From: Variovorax sp. CF313
Lineage (GTDB): Bacteria > Pseudomonadota > Gammaproteobacteria > Burkholderiales > Burkholderiaceae_C
Assembly: GCF_000282635.1 (NCBI RefSeq)
Contig: NZ_AKIW01000078.1
Coordinates: 1-42,922 of the forward strand
Direction: 5' to 3'
DNA: 42,922 nucleotides
A program made the translations under genes and the position numbers. Shown piece after piece: positions 1-8,906 of the stretch (position 1 is its first letter; the number at the start of each line of letters is the position of its first letter). Under the pieces are notes generated by a model, which saw only the letters and a program-made list of their open reading frames with translations, was not told the DNA's origin and did not search any database.

Positions 1-203
1 CGCAAACAGAACTCCTGGGAGGACTGCTTGCCTCGAACACCTTGCGGTATTCATCAGCGAAGCCCACGAGTATATGACAGTTTTCGGACCTTGCAAGGCT
101 GCCCGCAAGAAACTCGAAGAAGGCCCCTCAGGCCCCTCACACGGAGCGGCCTCCTCCTCCACCACCAGGCCCTGACATCGGCTCCTCCGATAATCCGCGC
201 CAC

Positions 204-2102
204 ATGGCACTCATCACACTCCTCGACGCCCAGCTCGCGTTCGGTCACGTCCCGCTGCTGGATCATGCGGACTTCTCTCTTCTCGAATCGGAGCGTATCG
301 GCCTGATCGGCCGCAACGGTGCTGGCAAGTCTTCCCTGCTCAAGATACTGGGCGGCCTGGAGAAGACCGACGACGGCACTCTCCAGTTGCAGCAGAACCT
401 CCGTGTGGCTTATGTCGCCCAGGAACCCTTGCTGGACATGGACGCGGATGTATTCACCGCAGCCAGCCAGGGCCTGGGCCCCGTCATTGCCATTCGCGAT
501 CTCTATCTCTCCGGTGCGGACGGCCTCGATCTGGACGCGCTGCAGTCCCAGATCGAAGCCTTCGACGCCTGGAACTGGGAGCAGCGCGTGGAAGAAACGC
601 TGCACCGCCTCCACCTGGACCGCGACGCCCGCGTCGGGTCGCTCTCCGGCGGCACCCGCAAGCGCGTCGCACTGGCCCAGGCGCTGGTGGCCGCGCCCGA
701 CGTGCTTCTATTGGACGAACCCACCAACCACCTGGACCTCGACTCCATCGAATGGCTCGAGCAGTTGCTGATCGACTTCAAGGGCAGCGTCGTCACCGTC
801 ACCCACGACCGCAGCTTCCTGAACCGCGTCGCTACCCGCATCGTCGAGCTGGACCGGGGCAAGCTGGGCTCCTACCCCGGCAACTTCGAGCAGTATCTCC
901 TGCAGAAGGAAGAGCAGCTCGCCCAGGAAGCCGTGATCAGCGCCAAGGCCGACAAGCTCCTGGCGCAGGAAGAGATCTGGATCCGCAAGGGCGTCGAAGC
1001 ACGCCGCACCCGCAGCCAGAGCCGCATCAACCGCCTGCAGGAACTGCGCGCCACGCACGCCGCCCGCCGGAACGTGCAAGGCAGCGTCAACATGGACGTG
1101 GCCTCGGGTCAGTCCAGCGGCAAGATCGTGGCCGAGCTCACCGATGCCACCAAGTCCTTCGGCGAGAAGACCGTCATCCGCAAGTTCAGCAGCACCATCT
1201 TGCGCGGCGACAAGGTCGGCCTGCTCGGGCCGAACGGCGCGGGCAAGACCACACTGCTGAAGCTGATCCTGGGCGAGCTCGAGCCCGACACCGGCAAGAT
1301 CCGCCGCGGCACCAACCTGCAGGTGGCGTACTTCGACCAGATGCGCGACAAGCTCGACCTCGACGCCACGCTGGAAGACTTCATCAGCCCCGGCAGCGAG
1401 TGGATCGAGATCGGCAGCCAGAAGAAGCACGTCAAGAGTTACCTCTCGGACTTCCTCTTCTCGCCGGCACGCGCCAACTCCCCGGTCCGCTCCCTCAGCG
1501 GCGGCGAGCGCAACCGCCTGCTGCTGGCCCGCCTGTTCGCCCGCCCGGCCAACGTGCTGGTGCTGGACGAACCCACCAACGACCTCGACATCGACACCCT
1601 CGAGCTGCTCGAAACCCTGCTGCAGGATTACGACGGCACGGTGTTCCTGGTGAGCCACGACCGGACCTTCCTCGACAACGTGGTGACCAGCACCATTGCC
1701 TACGAAGGCGACGGCAGCTGGCGCGAGTACGAAGGCAGCGTGCAGGACTGGCTGATCCAGTCCAGGCGCGCCCGCGAGATTGCCGAGCAGCGCCTCGCCG
1801 CAGCACCCGCTCCAGCACCTGCGCCCGCCCCGGCCGCGGAACCCGCGGCAGCCCCCCGGACAGCCGTCGCCCGCAAGAAGCTCTCTTATAAGGAGCAGCG
1901 CGAACTGGACGCCCTCCCCGCGCAGATCGAAGCCCTCGAAGCCGAGCAGAAGCGCATTACCGAGATGCTCGAACTCGACGGTGGCGCCATCTACGCCACC
2001 GATGCCTCTCGCGCCGCCGAACTGGCCGAGCGCCACGCCAACATCGACGACGAACTGCTCGCCGCCCTGGAGCGCCAGGAAGAGCTGGTCGCCGGGCGCT
2101 GA
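204..2102 (+). CDS. uup: ABC-F family ATPase Uup
   Basis: Soluble ABC-F protein with two tandem nucleotide-binding domains and no membrane segment. Visible motifs are Walker A GRNGAGKS (residues 36-43) and GPNGAGKTT (342-350), signatures LSGGTRKR (from 147) and LSGGERNR, and Walker B followed by DEPTNHLD and DEPTNDLD. A basic Arg-rich linker joins the two domains. An Ala/Pro-rich hinge near residue 535 leads to a C-terminal coiled coil beginning KLSYKEQRELDALPAQIEALE. That C-terminal domain and the 632-residue length fit Uup rather than EttA. Uup family members are linked to branched DNA structures, precise transposon excision and ribosome function; the cellular role here is inferred. No regulatory site is obvious. 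Confidence 0.95.
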   Translation: MALITLLDAQLAFGHVPLLDHADFSLLESERIGLIGRNGAGKSSLLKILGGLEKTDDGTLQLQQNLRVAYVAQEPLLDMDADVFTAASQGLGPVIAIRDLYLSGADGLDLDALQSQIEAFDAWNWEQRVEETLHRLHLDRDARVGSLSGGTRKRVALAQALVAAPDVLLLDEPTNHLDLDSIEWLEQLLIDFKGSVVTVTHDRSFLNRVATRIVELDRGKLGSYPGNFEQYLLQKEEQLAQEAVISAKADKLLAQEEIWIRKGVEARRTRSQSRINRLQELRATHAARRNVQGSVNMDVASGQSSGKIVAELTDATKSFGEKTVIRKFSSTILRGDKVGLLGPNGAGKTTLLKLILGELEPDTGKIRRGTNLQVAYFDQMRDKLDLDATLEDFISPGSEWIEIGSQKKHVKSYLSDFLFSPARANSPVRSLSGGERNRLLLARLFARPANVLVLDEPTNDLDIDTLELLETLLQDYDGTVFLVSHDRTFLDNVVTSTIAYEGDGSWREYEGSVQDWLIQSRRAREIAEQRLAAAPAPAPAPAPAAEPAAAPRTAVARKKLSYKEQRELDALPAQIEALEAEQKRITEMLELDGGAIYATDASRAAELAERHANIDDELLAALERQEELVAGR

Positions 2103-2190
2103 CGCCCATGCCGGTCGTCCGCCTGTCCGACGCGCGGCAGGCGCCGACTAGGCTATACATGCTGCTCATCTCAACACCGGGAGAAGCCGC

Positions 2191-3957
2191 ATGCCTTCCT
2201 CCTTCCAGGCGTTCTGCCGCCGATCCGCCACGCTTCCCGCGCTCGGCGCGTTCCTGGCGCTCCTGTTCCTCTGCGGCTGCGCGCAATTGCCGCAGAACGT
2301 CGAGCGCCCCATCTCGACCGCGATCACCTCGCCAGCCAGCGGCACCGCGCTGGCCGACCTGGTGCAGCAGCGCCGGCAGGCCGACAAGGCCCGCTATGAA
2401 TCCGGCTTCATGCTCATGGGAGGCCCGCAAGCGGCGTACGGCAGCCGGCTGGCACTGATCGAGGGTGCCCAGAAGACGCTGGACCTGCAGTACTACGCCA
2501 TCCACGCCGATGCCAGCACCGGCCGCCTCGTGCGCGGCCTGCGGGGAGCTGCCGAGCGCGGCGTGCGGGTGCGCGTGCTGCTCGACGACTTCCACACTAC
2601 CGGCCGCGACGCGGCGGTGCTGGGGCTGGCCTTCATTCCCAATATCGAGATGCGGCTGTTCAATCCGATCGCGGGCTCGCGCGATTCCCGCATCAGCCGC
2701 TTCCTCAATTCGATCGACGACGCCTCGCGCATCCAGCAGCGCATGCACAACAAGCTGTTCATTGCCGACAACGTGCTCGCCGTCACGGGCGGGCGCAATC
2801 TCGGCGATGCGTATTTCGGCAATGCGGCCAACGCCAACTTCATCGATGTCGACGTGCTGGCGGCCGGTCCCATCGTGCAGGATCTCTCGCGCAGCTTCGA
2901 CAGCTACTGGAACAACGAGCGCGCCTACCCCGTGCAATCGCTGATCACGCGCGAGGAGCTGCAGGCCATGCGCGACCGCGCGCGCAAGGCCGATCAGGAA
3001 CTGGCCGAGGAATCGGCCCGCGCCCAGGACGCGAACGGCAACCCGAAACCGCCGGACGGCGAGCCGCGCCCCAACGCGCCTCCCACCGCCGCCCAGCGCG
3101 CCCGCGCCTGGGACGAAAAGCCGCTGGACCTGCGCACCGCCACCTTCGTCTGGGCTCCGGCCGTGATGCTGGCCGACAAGCCCGGCAAGATCCCCGCCGA
3201 CTCGGATCCCACCAATGCGAAGGCACCGGGCCTCGTGGTCAGCCGGCCCGATGACAAGGCCGGCACCTCGCGTGGTGCGGCGTCGCTGGAAGCCGCCTCC
3301 GACCGGGCGGCCAACGGCGACACGGTGGTCGAGGGCCTCCTGCAGCTGATCGGCCAGGCGCGCACCGACCTGGTCATCATCTCGCCCTACTTCGTGCCCG
3401 GCAAGGACATGCTGCGGGCTTTTTCCGAAGCCCGCGGGCGGGGCGTGCGCATCCGCGTGCTGACCAACTCGCTGGCCTCGAACGACGCCCCGGTGGCGCA
3501 CGTGGGCTACGCGCGCCATCGCGAGGAACTGCTCAGGATGGGCGTCGAGCTCTACGAACTGCGCAGCGAGCAGGCGAGCCTCGGCAATGTCTTCGGCTCT
3601 TCGGTCGGCGACAGCGCTCCCGGTGAATCGCGCGCGATGCTGCACTCCAAGGTGCTGGTGATGGATGGCCGGCTGCTGGTGGTCGGCTCAATGAACCTCG
3701 ATCTGCGCTCGCAGCTGCAGAACACCGAGCTCGCGCTGCTGATCCGCAGCAACGAACTCTCGCGCGCAGCGTCGGAGCAGATCGAGCGCGGCATGCGCGA
3801 GCGCTCCTGGCACGTCGATCTGGTGGACGGATCGCTGCAGTGGCACGCGCCCGAAGGCAGCGACCTGAAGGACACCCGCACCGAGCCAGACGCCAGCGCC
3901 ATGCTGCGGCTGATGCTCAAGCTCTTCGGCCCGCTGGCGCCCGACCAGCTGCTTTGA
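2191..3957 (+). CDS. Phospholipase D family lipoprotein, cardiolipin synthase-like
   Basis: 588-residue PLD-superfamily enzyme with two HKD motifs: HNKLFIAD from H186 and HSKVLVMD from H485, each followed by the usual G-G/S-x-N segment (GGRNLGD, GSMNLDLRS). Such enzymes act as phosphatidyltransferases or phospholipases; the closest functional guess is ClsC-like cardiolipin synthesis. The N-terminus has a hydrophobic stretch ending LFLCGC, a lipobox, so the protein is probably a lipid-anchored envelope protein. A GGGAG Shine-Dalgarno precedes the ATG. A Pro/Ala-rich insert of about 100 residues (roughly 270-375) separates the two catalytic halves. It ends 6 nt from the convergent copper-cluster gene. 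Confidence 0.88.
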   Translation: MPSSFQAFCRRSATLPALGAFLALLFLCGCAQLPQNVERPISTAITSPASGTALADLVQQRRQADKARYESGFMLMGGPQAAYGSRLALIEGAQKTLDLQYYAIHADASTGRLVRGLRGAAERGVRVRVLLDDFHTTGRDAAVLGLAFIPNIEMRLFNPIAGSRDSRISRFLNSIDDASRIQQRMHNKLFIADNVLAVTGGRNLGDAYFGNAANANFIDVDVLAAGPIVQDLSRSFDSYWNNERAYPVQSLITREELQAMRDRARKADQELAEESARAQDANGNPKPPDGEPRPNAPPTAAQRARAWDEKPLDLRTATFVWAPAVMLADKPGKIPADSDPTNAKAPGLVVSRPDDKAGTSRGAASLEAASDRAANGDTVVEGLLQLIGQARTDLVIISPYFVPGKDMLRAFSEARGRGVRIRVLTNSLASNDAPVAHVGYARHREELLRMGVELYELRSEQASLGNVFGSSVGDSAPGESRAMLHSKVLVMDGRLLVVGSMNLDLRSQLQNTELALLIRSNELSRAASEQIERGMRERSWHVDLVDGSLQWHAPEGSDLKDTRTEPDASAMLRLMLKLFGPLAPDQLL

Positions 3958-3963
3958 AGAGGC

Positions 3964-4875
3964 TCAGTGCTTGTGCTGATGCGCCGGGCCGGCGGCATCG
4001 GCACCTTCGGGCGCGCCCACCGGCAGCGCTACGTCCAGCGCGGTCTTCACGCCCTTGGCGTCCTCGAACTTCAGCGTCATCGGCACGCTCGCGCCCTTGG
4101 CCAGCGGGCCCTTCAGGTCCATCATCATCACGTGATAGCCGCCGGGCTTGAGCTCGACGGTCTGGCCCGCGGGCAGGTCCAGGCCGCCGGAGAGTTCGCG
4201 CATCTTCATGGTGTCGCCCTCCATCTTCATCTCGTGCACTTCGGCGATGCCGGCTGCCGGGGTCGAGATGCCGACCAACTTGGTGCCGGTAGGTGCGGTG
4301 AGCTTCATGAAGGCGCCGGTGCCGCTCTGGCCCGGCACCGACTGGCGCACCCAGCCATCGCGTACGTCGACGGTGGCCACGCCCTGCGCCACCACTTCGA
4401 GCTTCGCGGCGGGGCTCTTCAGCCCCTTGGTCGAATTGCCCGAGGCCGGCACCTCGGCCCAATCGGCCACGCCAACGTCGCAGGTCTGCAGCACCTTGAA
4501 CCACAGCGTGCCCGGTGCCGCGGGCATCTTGCCGCGCAGCACGAACTCGGCGCGCTCGCTGCCGGGCAGCGCGTTCTCGGGCTTCTCGGCGGTCCAGCGC
4601 ACTTCGCCATCGCCGCCCGTTCCGCCCTTCTGCACGTCGAGCTTCCAGCCCTTGCGCGCCTGTGCGTCGCTCAGCACGAAGCCCTTTGGCAGGCGCACGG
4701 CGAGGCCGGTGGTGGCCTTGGCGCCTTCGCAGGCGTGGCCGACGCGGAAGGCGGCGTTGTAGTCGCTGCCCACGGTGGCGCCGCCCGGCGGCAGCGTGAC
4801 ATGCGCGGAGGCGGCCGCAACGCCCGTCAGCATGGCGCAGGCAGCGAGAGTCTTGAGAGTGGTCGAGGCATTCAT
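3964..4875 (-). CDS. YcnI/DUF1775 plus PCuAC copper chaperone fusion
   Basis: 303-residue secreted protein. After a signal peptide ending ASA, the mature protein starts HVTLPPGGA, the N-terminal His typical of YcnI/DUF1775 copper-binding domains. The C-terminal half is a PCuAC (DUF461) domain with the copper ligand pattern H-E-M, a later Met and H-V-M (EVHEMKMEG ... GGYHVMMMD). A His-rich tail AHQHKH may add metal sites. The start at 4875 is supported by the signal peptide and an AAGGATC Shine-Dalgarno; the frame stays open far upstream into the receptor gene but is antisense-type noise there. It lies 29 nt downstream of the TonB-dependent receptor, so probably in one transcript. Role: periplasmic Cu(I)/Cu(II) delivery, for example to cytochrome oxidase (inferred). 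Confidence 0.9.
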   Translation of the reverse strand: MNASTTLKTLAACAMLTGVAAASAHVTLPPGGATVGSDYNAAFRVGHACEGAKATTGLAVRLPKGFVLSDAQARKGWKLDVQKGGTGGDGEVRWTAEKPENALPGSERAEFVLRGKMPAAPGTLWFKVLQTCDVGVADWAEVPASGNSTKGLKSPAAKLEVVAQGVATVDVRDGWVRQSVPGQSGTGAFMKLTAPTGTKLVGISTPAAGIAEVHEMKMEGDTMKMRELSGGLDLPAGQTVELKPGGYHVMMMDLKGPLAKGASVPMTLKFEDAKGVKTALDVALPVGAPEGADAAGPAHQHKH

Positions 4876-4904
4876 GGCGAAAGATCCTTGAAGTGGAAAG
4901 AGGG

Positions 4905-7223
4905 TCAAAGGTCGAACTTGAGTTCGGCCACGTAGGTGCGCTGCGGGTATGGGTGGAAGGCCCAGTACCTGTTGTTGTTCAGGTTGTCGATGCCGAAGGA
5001 CGCGCTCCACTGCCGGTCGATCCGGTAACGTACGCGCGCGTCGACCACGAAGAACTTCGAGAAGCCCATGTACGCGGCGCCGTTGGGGTCGCTGTTGTCG
5101 AGCGTGCCGTACTGCCTGCCGCTGTAGCGCGCGCCGACGGTGTAGCTCCAGCGGGCGTCGGGGCGGTAGGTGGCGAGCAGCGCGGCGCGCACCTTGGGCA
5201 CGCGCGGCTGGTCGCGGCCGACGCTGGCCGCAAAGCCGCTGTTGGCGGTGATCTTCGAGCGGGTCAGCGTGAGGCTGCCGCTCAGGTCGAGCCCCCGCAC
5301 GCCCACGTCGACCGCGTTCATCGCCACTTCGAGCCCGCGCGTGCGGATGGCATCGACGTTCTGCACCGTGCTCACGAGGTTGGTGAGTGCCTGGGTGTAG
5401 AGCGCGTCCTTGGTGTTCTCGAAGAACAGCGTGGTGCGGAGCACGCCGTCGAGCCCCCAGCCCTTCATGTCGCGCTCGGCGCTGAGCTCGGTGGTCCACG
5501 AGCGTTCAGGGCGCAGATTCGGATTCGTGTTGACGATGCGGTTGCCGTCGATCGAGCCCTGGTAGAGCTCGCTCACCGTCGGCATGCGCACCGCACGGCC
5601 GGTCGAGGCCTTGAAGAGCCAGTCGGACGTGGCCTGCCACGCGATGGCGGCCTTGGGCGAGTCGTAGCTGTTCTTGCGCGGCGTGAAGTTCAGCAGCGTG
5701 CTTGCGTTGCCGAGCTGGCCGCCGTAGGCCTGCCAGCGCTCATGGCGCAGGCCGAGCGTGGTCTTCCAGTCCTTTGCGAAGCGCCAGGTGTCCTGCGCGT
5801 AGAGCGACTGCAGCCGGGTGTTGCCGTTGAAGGCCGAGAACGGCGTGACGGGAGAGCCGTCGATCCAGTCGAGCGTGTTGCCGACGCTGGCGCGCAGGCG
5901 CGCCGTGTCCTGCTGGAAGCCGAAGTCGACCACGTGCGCGCCCACGCCTTCGGCCGAGCCGGTGGGCCGCCAGGTGCCGGCCGCCTTGAAGGTGTTCCAG
6001 CCGGAACCGCCCATGTCGGTGGTGCGGCCCGGGCCGCCGTTGAAGGCGCCGGGTAGCGGTGTGGTGGGCGTGCGCGAGGTGTCGCGCGAATAGTCGAACA
6101 GGCTCGCCGCCACCTCCCAGTCGAACACGCCGCCGGTGTGGCTCTTCACCGAGAGGCCGTGCATGTAGTGCGTGAGCGCGGTCTCGGTCGGTGCGAGCGC
6201 GGCGCTCGGCGAATCGAGGTTGTAGCTGCGCCCGCCGATGTTCACGCGCCCGCCGTACACCGGCCGCCCGAAGGCGTCGCGCAGCCAGGTGTCGACGCTG
6301 CCGTGCGTGGTGTTGTTCCATGCACCCAGCGTGTAGGTGGCGCGCACCGCAGGCGAGAGGTCGTAGGCCACCTTGAGCTTGGCCTGTTCCTGCGTGGTGT
6401 CGTAGAGGGTCGAACCGCCCACCAGCCACCACGGCTGGTTCGATGGATTCAGCCCGAGTACGGCGCCGGTCACCGGCGTGCCCGCGCTGCCGACCGTGCC
6501 CGCGCTCACCAGCCGGTTGCCGAACACCAGCGCCTGCCCCTTGCTGTGGGTGCGCGACGCGCTGAGCCACCACGACCAGTCGCCGCTGCGGCTGCCCAGC
6601 GACAGGTCGAGCTGCTGGCCGGCCGGCGAGGAATGGCTGTTGTACAGGTCGAAGTTCGACGCGAAGCCGCTGAGCTTGACGTGCGCCTCCAGCTGCGTGG
6701 GCATGCGCGTCACGTAGTCGACCACCGCACCCACCGAGTTGCCCGGGTACGCGGCCGAGAACGGCCCGTACAGCACGTCGACCCGCTCGATTTCTTCCGG
6801 CGACACCATGCCCCAGCGCGGCGCGTAGGTGGCGCCGTTGCCCAGCGGGTTCGACAGCATGATGCCGTCGGCGTACACCATCGAGCGCGCGCTGTTGCCC
6901 GTGCCCGAGGCGCGGGTGGCGAGCACGGCGTGGTTGAAATCGCCGATGTAGCGCTTGCGCACGACCAGGCTCGGCAGGTATTTGAGCGCGTCTTCGCTGT
7001 CGGTGGCGTTGACGGTTTCGACGACCTGCTCGTGCGTGACGCCTTCGATGGTGGTCGGGATCTGCGTCGGAAGCGAGGTCGGGCGGCCGCCGGTCACGGT
7101 GATGGTGCTGAGCGCGCGGCCACCGGTGCCGCTTTCAGGCGTCTCGGCGGACTGCTGTGCCAGCGCAGGCACGCCGAAGGGAAATGCCATGGCGATCGCC
7201 AGGGCGCGGGAATGCTTTTTCAA
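4905..7223 (-). CDS. TonB-dependent outer-membrane receptor, probably copper-related
   Basis: 772-residue TonB-dependent receptor with signal peptide (mature end near ALAQQ), plug domain (STITVTGGRP, then ERVDVLYGPFSAAYPGNSVG) and a beta-barrel ending in ...VAELKFDL with the usual C-terminal Phe three residues from the end. I placed the start at a TTG (7223-7221): it lies six bases after a GAGAAGG Shine-Dalgarno and gives MKKHSRALAIAMAFPFG, a proper signal peptide. The next in-frame ATG (7286) would add 21 residues before it with no signal character. Its position between a DUF2946 protein and a YcnI-PCuAC fusion suggests copper or a copper chelate as cargo, but the sequence itself does not prove the ligand. 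Confidence 0.9.
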   Translation of the reverse strand: MKKHSRALAIAMAFPFGVPALAQQSAETPESGTGGRALSTITVTGGRPTSLPTQIPTTIEGVTHEQVVETVNATDSEDALKYLPSLVVRKRYIGDFNHAVLATRASGTGNSARSMVYADGIMLSNPLGNGATYAPRWGMVSPEEIERVDVLYGPFSAAYPGNSVGAVVDYVTRMPTQLEAHVKLSGFASNFDLYNSHSSPAGQQLDLSLGSRSGDWSWWLSASRTHSKGQALVFGNRLVSAGTVGSAGTPVTGAVLGLNPSNQPWWLVGGSTLYDTTQEQAKLKVAYDLSPAVRATYTLGAWNNTTHGSVDTWLRDAFGRPVYGGRVNIGGRSYNLDSPSAALAPTETALTHYMHGLSVKSHTGGVFDWEVAASLFDYSRDTSRTPTTPLPGAFNGGPGRTTDMGGSGWNTFKAAGTWRPTGSAEGVGAHVVDFGFQQDTARLRASVGNTLDWIDGSPVTPFSAFNGNTRLQSLYAQDTWRFAKDWKTTLGLRHERWQAYGGQLGNASTLLNFTPRKNSYDSPKAAIAWQATSDWLFKASTGRAVRMPTVSELYQGSIDGNRIVNTNPNLRPERSWTTELSAERDMKGWGLDGVLRTTLFFENTKDALYTQALTNLVSTVQNVDAIRTRGLEVAMNAVDVGVRGLDLSGSLTLTRSKITANSGFAASVGRDQPRVPKVRAALLATYRPDARWSYTVGARYSGRQYGTLDNSDPNGAAYMGFSKFFVVDARVRYRIDRQWSASFGIDNLNNNRYWAFHPYPQRTYVAELKFDL

Positions 7224-7307
7224 GAGGAACCTTCTCCACGAAACTTCAAGCCGGACAGGCCGCACATGCGCTTCGGTCGCGCGCATGCAGCTACGGTTTT
7301 GAGAGCG

Positions 7308-7679
7308 TCAGGAGAAAGCCGGGGGCCCGCGCGCCGGCAACGGCGCCGCGGTGGCCGCGGCCAGGCGCGCGGCGGGAATGGACTGGACCACGCGGCCCAG
7401 CGGCAAGGGAAGATCGAAGACGGGAGCGGCCACAGCCGGCGGCGGTGCGCCGCTCAGCACGCACAACGGGCAGTCCATGTGCGAGGCGCCCATTTCCTGC
7501 GTGCCGTCTTCGGTGTGGACCACCACCTTGATCGAGCCGGCGCTGGAACACACCAACTCCATGGCCTGCGGGTTCACCAGCGGCGATGCCACCGCCACGC
7601 CCAGCGACAGCACGAACCACAGCAGCACCCAGCGGCCGACGAGGCCGAGGAAGCGGGTGGGGTGGCGCAGCACGTGCAT
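7308..7679 (-). CDS. DUF2946 family protein
   Basis: 123-residue protein with one N-terminal hydrophobic segment (about residues 13-32, GLVGRWVLLWFVLSLGVAVA), then a short exported domain containing SHMDCPLCVLSG. The CPLC pair with a preceding His/Met is the hallmark of DUF2946 proteins, which are often found beside TonB-dependent copper receptors. It starts 11 nt after the TraB/GumN stop and its stop is 84 nt before the receptor start, which fits a shared transcript. Metal binding by the Cys pair is inferred from family context. Confidence 0.85.
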   Translation of the reverse strand: MHVLRHPTRFLGLVGRWVLLWFVLSLGVAVASPLVNPQAMELVCSSAGSIKVVVHTEDGTQEMGASHMDCPLCVLSGAPPPAVAAPVFDLPLPLGRVVQSIPAARLAAATAAPLPARGPPAFS

Positions 7680-7690
7680 GGCGGTCGCGA

Positions 7691-8854
7691 TTATCTGCGC
7701 ACTTTGCCCTTGGCAGGCGCCTTGCCCCCTTTGGCGGCAGGCACAGCCTTTGCCGATCTACCGCCCTTTGCTGCGGCAGCAGGCGCACCCTTCTGACCAC
7801 GCTGACCCTTGGCGGCCTTGCCGCCGCGCACGGCCTTCGGCGCTGGCGAAGGCGCCGCAAGCGCCGGCATCGGCACCGCCGTCTGCGCCTGTGCATCGGT
7901 CAGCACTGCCGTCACGGTGAAGCCGCGCGCCGCCATCAGCGCGGGCAATCCCTGCGGGCCGATCATGTGCAGTGCACCGACCGCCGCGAACACGCGCTTG
8001 CCACCGAAGTGCAGGCGCTCGATGCCGTCGGCCAGGTTCGGGTTGCGGTCGTCGAGCAGGCGCTTCATCAGCCGCTGCTCGGCGGTCGTCTTGAGGCAGT
8101 CGCACCACTCGGGGTAGCGGGCGAGCCTGGCCGCGTCGCTGCGCGCCCAGACGTCGGCCAGCTCCTTGAGCTGGCCGCGCAGCTTGCCCGATTCCAGTTC
8201 GTCCAGCGCCGCATCGACCTGCTCTGCCTCCTCGGCTTCGGATTCGCCGGTCAGCGCCTTCAGCTGCTCGGCCGCGCTTTCGAGCGCGACGACCGGCTTG
8301 TTGCCGTTGCGGGCGGAAACCGCCAGCGTCTCGTCCACGCCGAATTCCGGGTACAGCCCGTCGGCCCGTCCCGCCAGGCCGGCCAGTGCCGTGACCTGCA
8401 GGATCGGCTGCAGCTTCGACAGCGTGCCAGGCGGCACGCAAGCCTCGGTGTTCTGGCGCTCGAGACGGCGGGCACGCTCGCCGCTGAGCATGCGTGCCAG
8501 CAGTGCCGGGTCGGCCGGCTGGCCCATGACCTGGGCAGTAGCCTCGTCGCGCAAGTCGAGCTCCAGCGCAAGGGTGTCGCTCTGCGCGAGCGCTTTCTGG
8601 ATGGTCGGACCGGGCCGCACCCAGTCGCCGCGGCCGACGTGGATGGTGCCGTAGAGCCACGAGCTGCGCCCGTCGCGCTCGATGCGCCAGAGCACCCCGC
8701 GGTCGACGCCATTGCGCACGCCCATGCCCGGCTTTTCGAGGCTGGCGATGGCCGAGGGGGGGCAGGCGGCATGCGCAGCCGCGAAAGTGAACAGAAGAGC
8801 GATGCCGCACATCCGCGCGGCGAAGATCCGGAGTATCCGCAAGGCTTGCTCCAC
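7691..8854 (-). CDS. TraB/GumN family protein
   Basis: TraB/GumN (Tiki-related) domain protein with the two conserved G-x-x-H elements, GTIHVGRGDW near the N-terminus and GALHMIGPQGL near the C-terminal end of the domain. These residues are thought to bind metal and support hydrolase activity. I chose a GTG start at 8854, giving MEQALRILRIFAARM before a hydrophobic segment ending AAAHA, a good signal peptide; ATG at 8812 is the alternative and leaves no positive n-region. The last ~60 residues are Lys/Gly/Ala-rich (KGKVRR end), unusual for the family. A longer reading from 8935 would overlap the divergent glyoxalase gene. Substrate unknown. Confidence 0.85.
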   Translation of the reverse strand: MEQALRILRIFAARMCGIALLFTFAAAHAACPPSAIASLEKPGMGVRNGVDRGVLWRIERDGRSSWLYGTIHVGRGDWVRPGPTIQKALAQSDTLALELDLRDEATAQVMGQPADPALLARMLSGERARRLERQNTEACVPPGTLSKLQPILQVTALAGLAGRADGLYPEFGVDETLAVSARNGNKPVVALESAAEQLKALTGESEAEEAEQVDAALDELESGKLRGQLKELADVWARSDAARLARYPEWCDCLKTTAEQRLMKRLLDDRNPNLADGIERLHFGGKRVFAAVGALHMIGPQGLPALMAARGFTVTAVLTDAQAQTAVPMPALAAPSPAPKAVRGGKAAKGQRGQKGAPAAAAKGGRSAKAVPAAKGGKAPAKGKVRR

Positions 8855-8906
8855 GATAAAAGAAAGTCCGGCATTCTCACAGCACCGCTGCCCATAATCC
8901 GAAACC

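Noticed and set aside
1..203. Possible 3' end of a plus-strand gene ending at a TGA at 173-175
   Set aside because: Two frames are open from the window edge and neither gives a recognisable protein or the high third-position GC of the neighbours, so I could not support a gene.
708..2036. Long open frame opposite uup
   Set aside because: Antisense frame in GC-rich coding DNA; no motifs and complete overlap with a clear ABC-F protein.
2131..2160. TATACA box as a promoter for the PLD-like gene
   Set aside because: No acceptable -35 element at 16-18 bp spacing, so not listed.
6138..7796. Long plus-strand open frame opposite the TonB-dependent receptor
   Set aside because: Arg/His/Val-rich shadow translation with no domain; the minus strand encodes a complete receptor.
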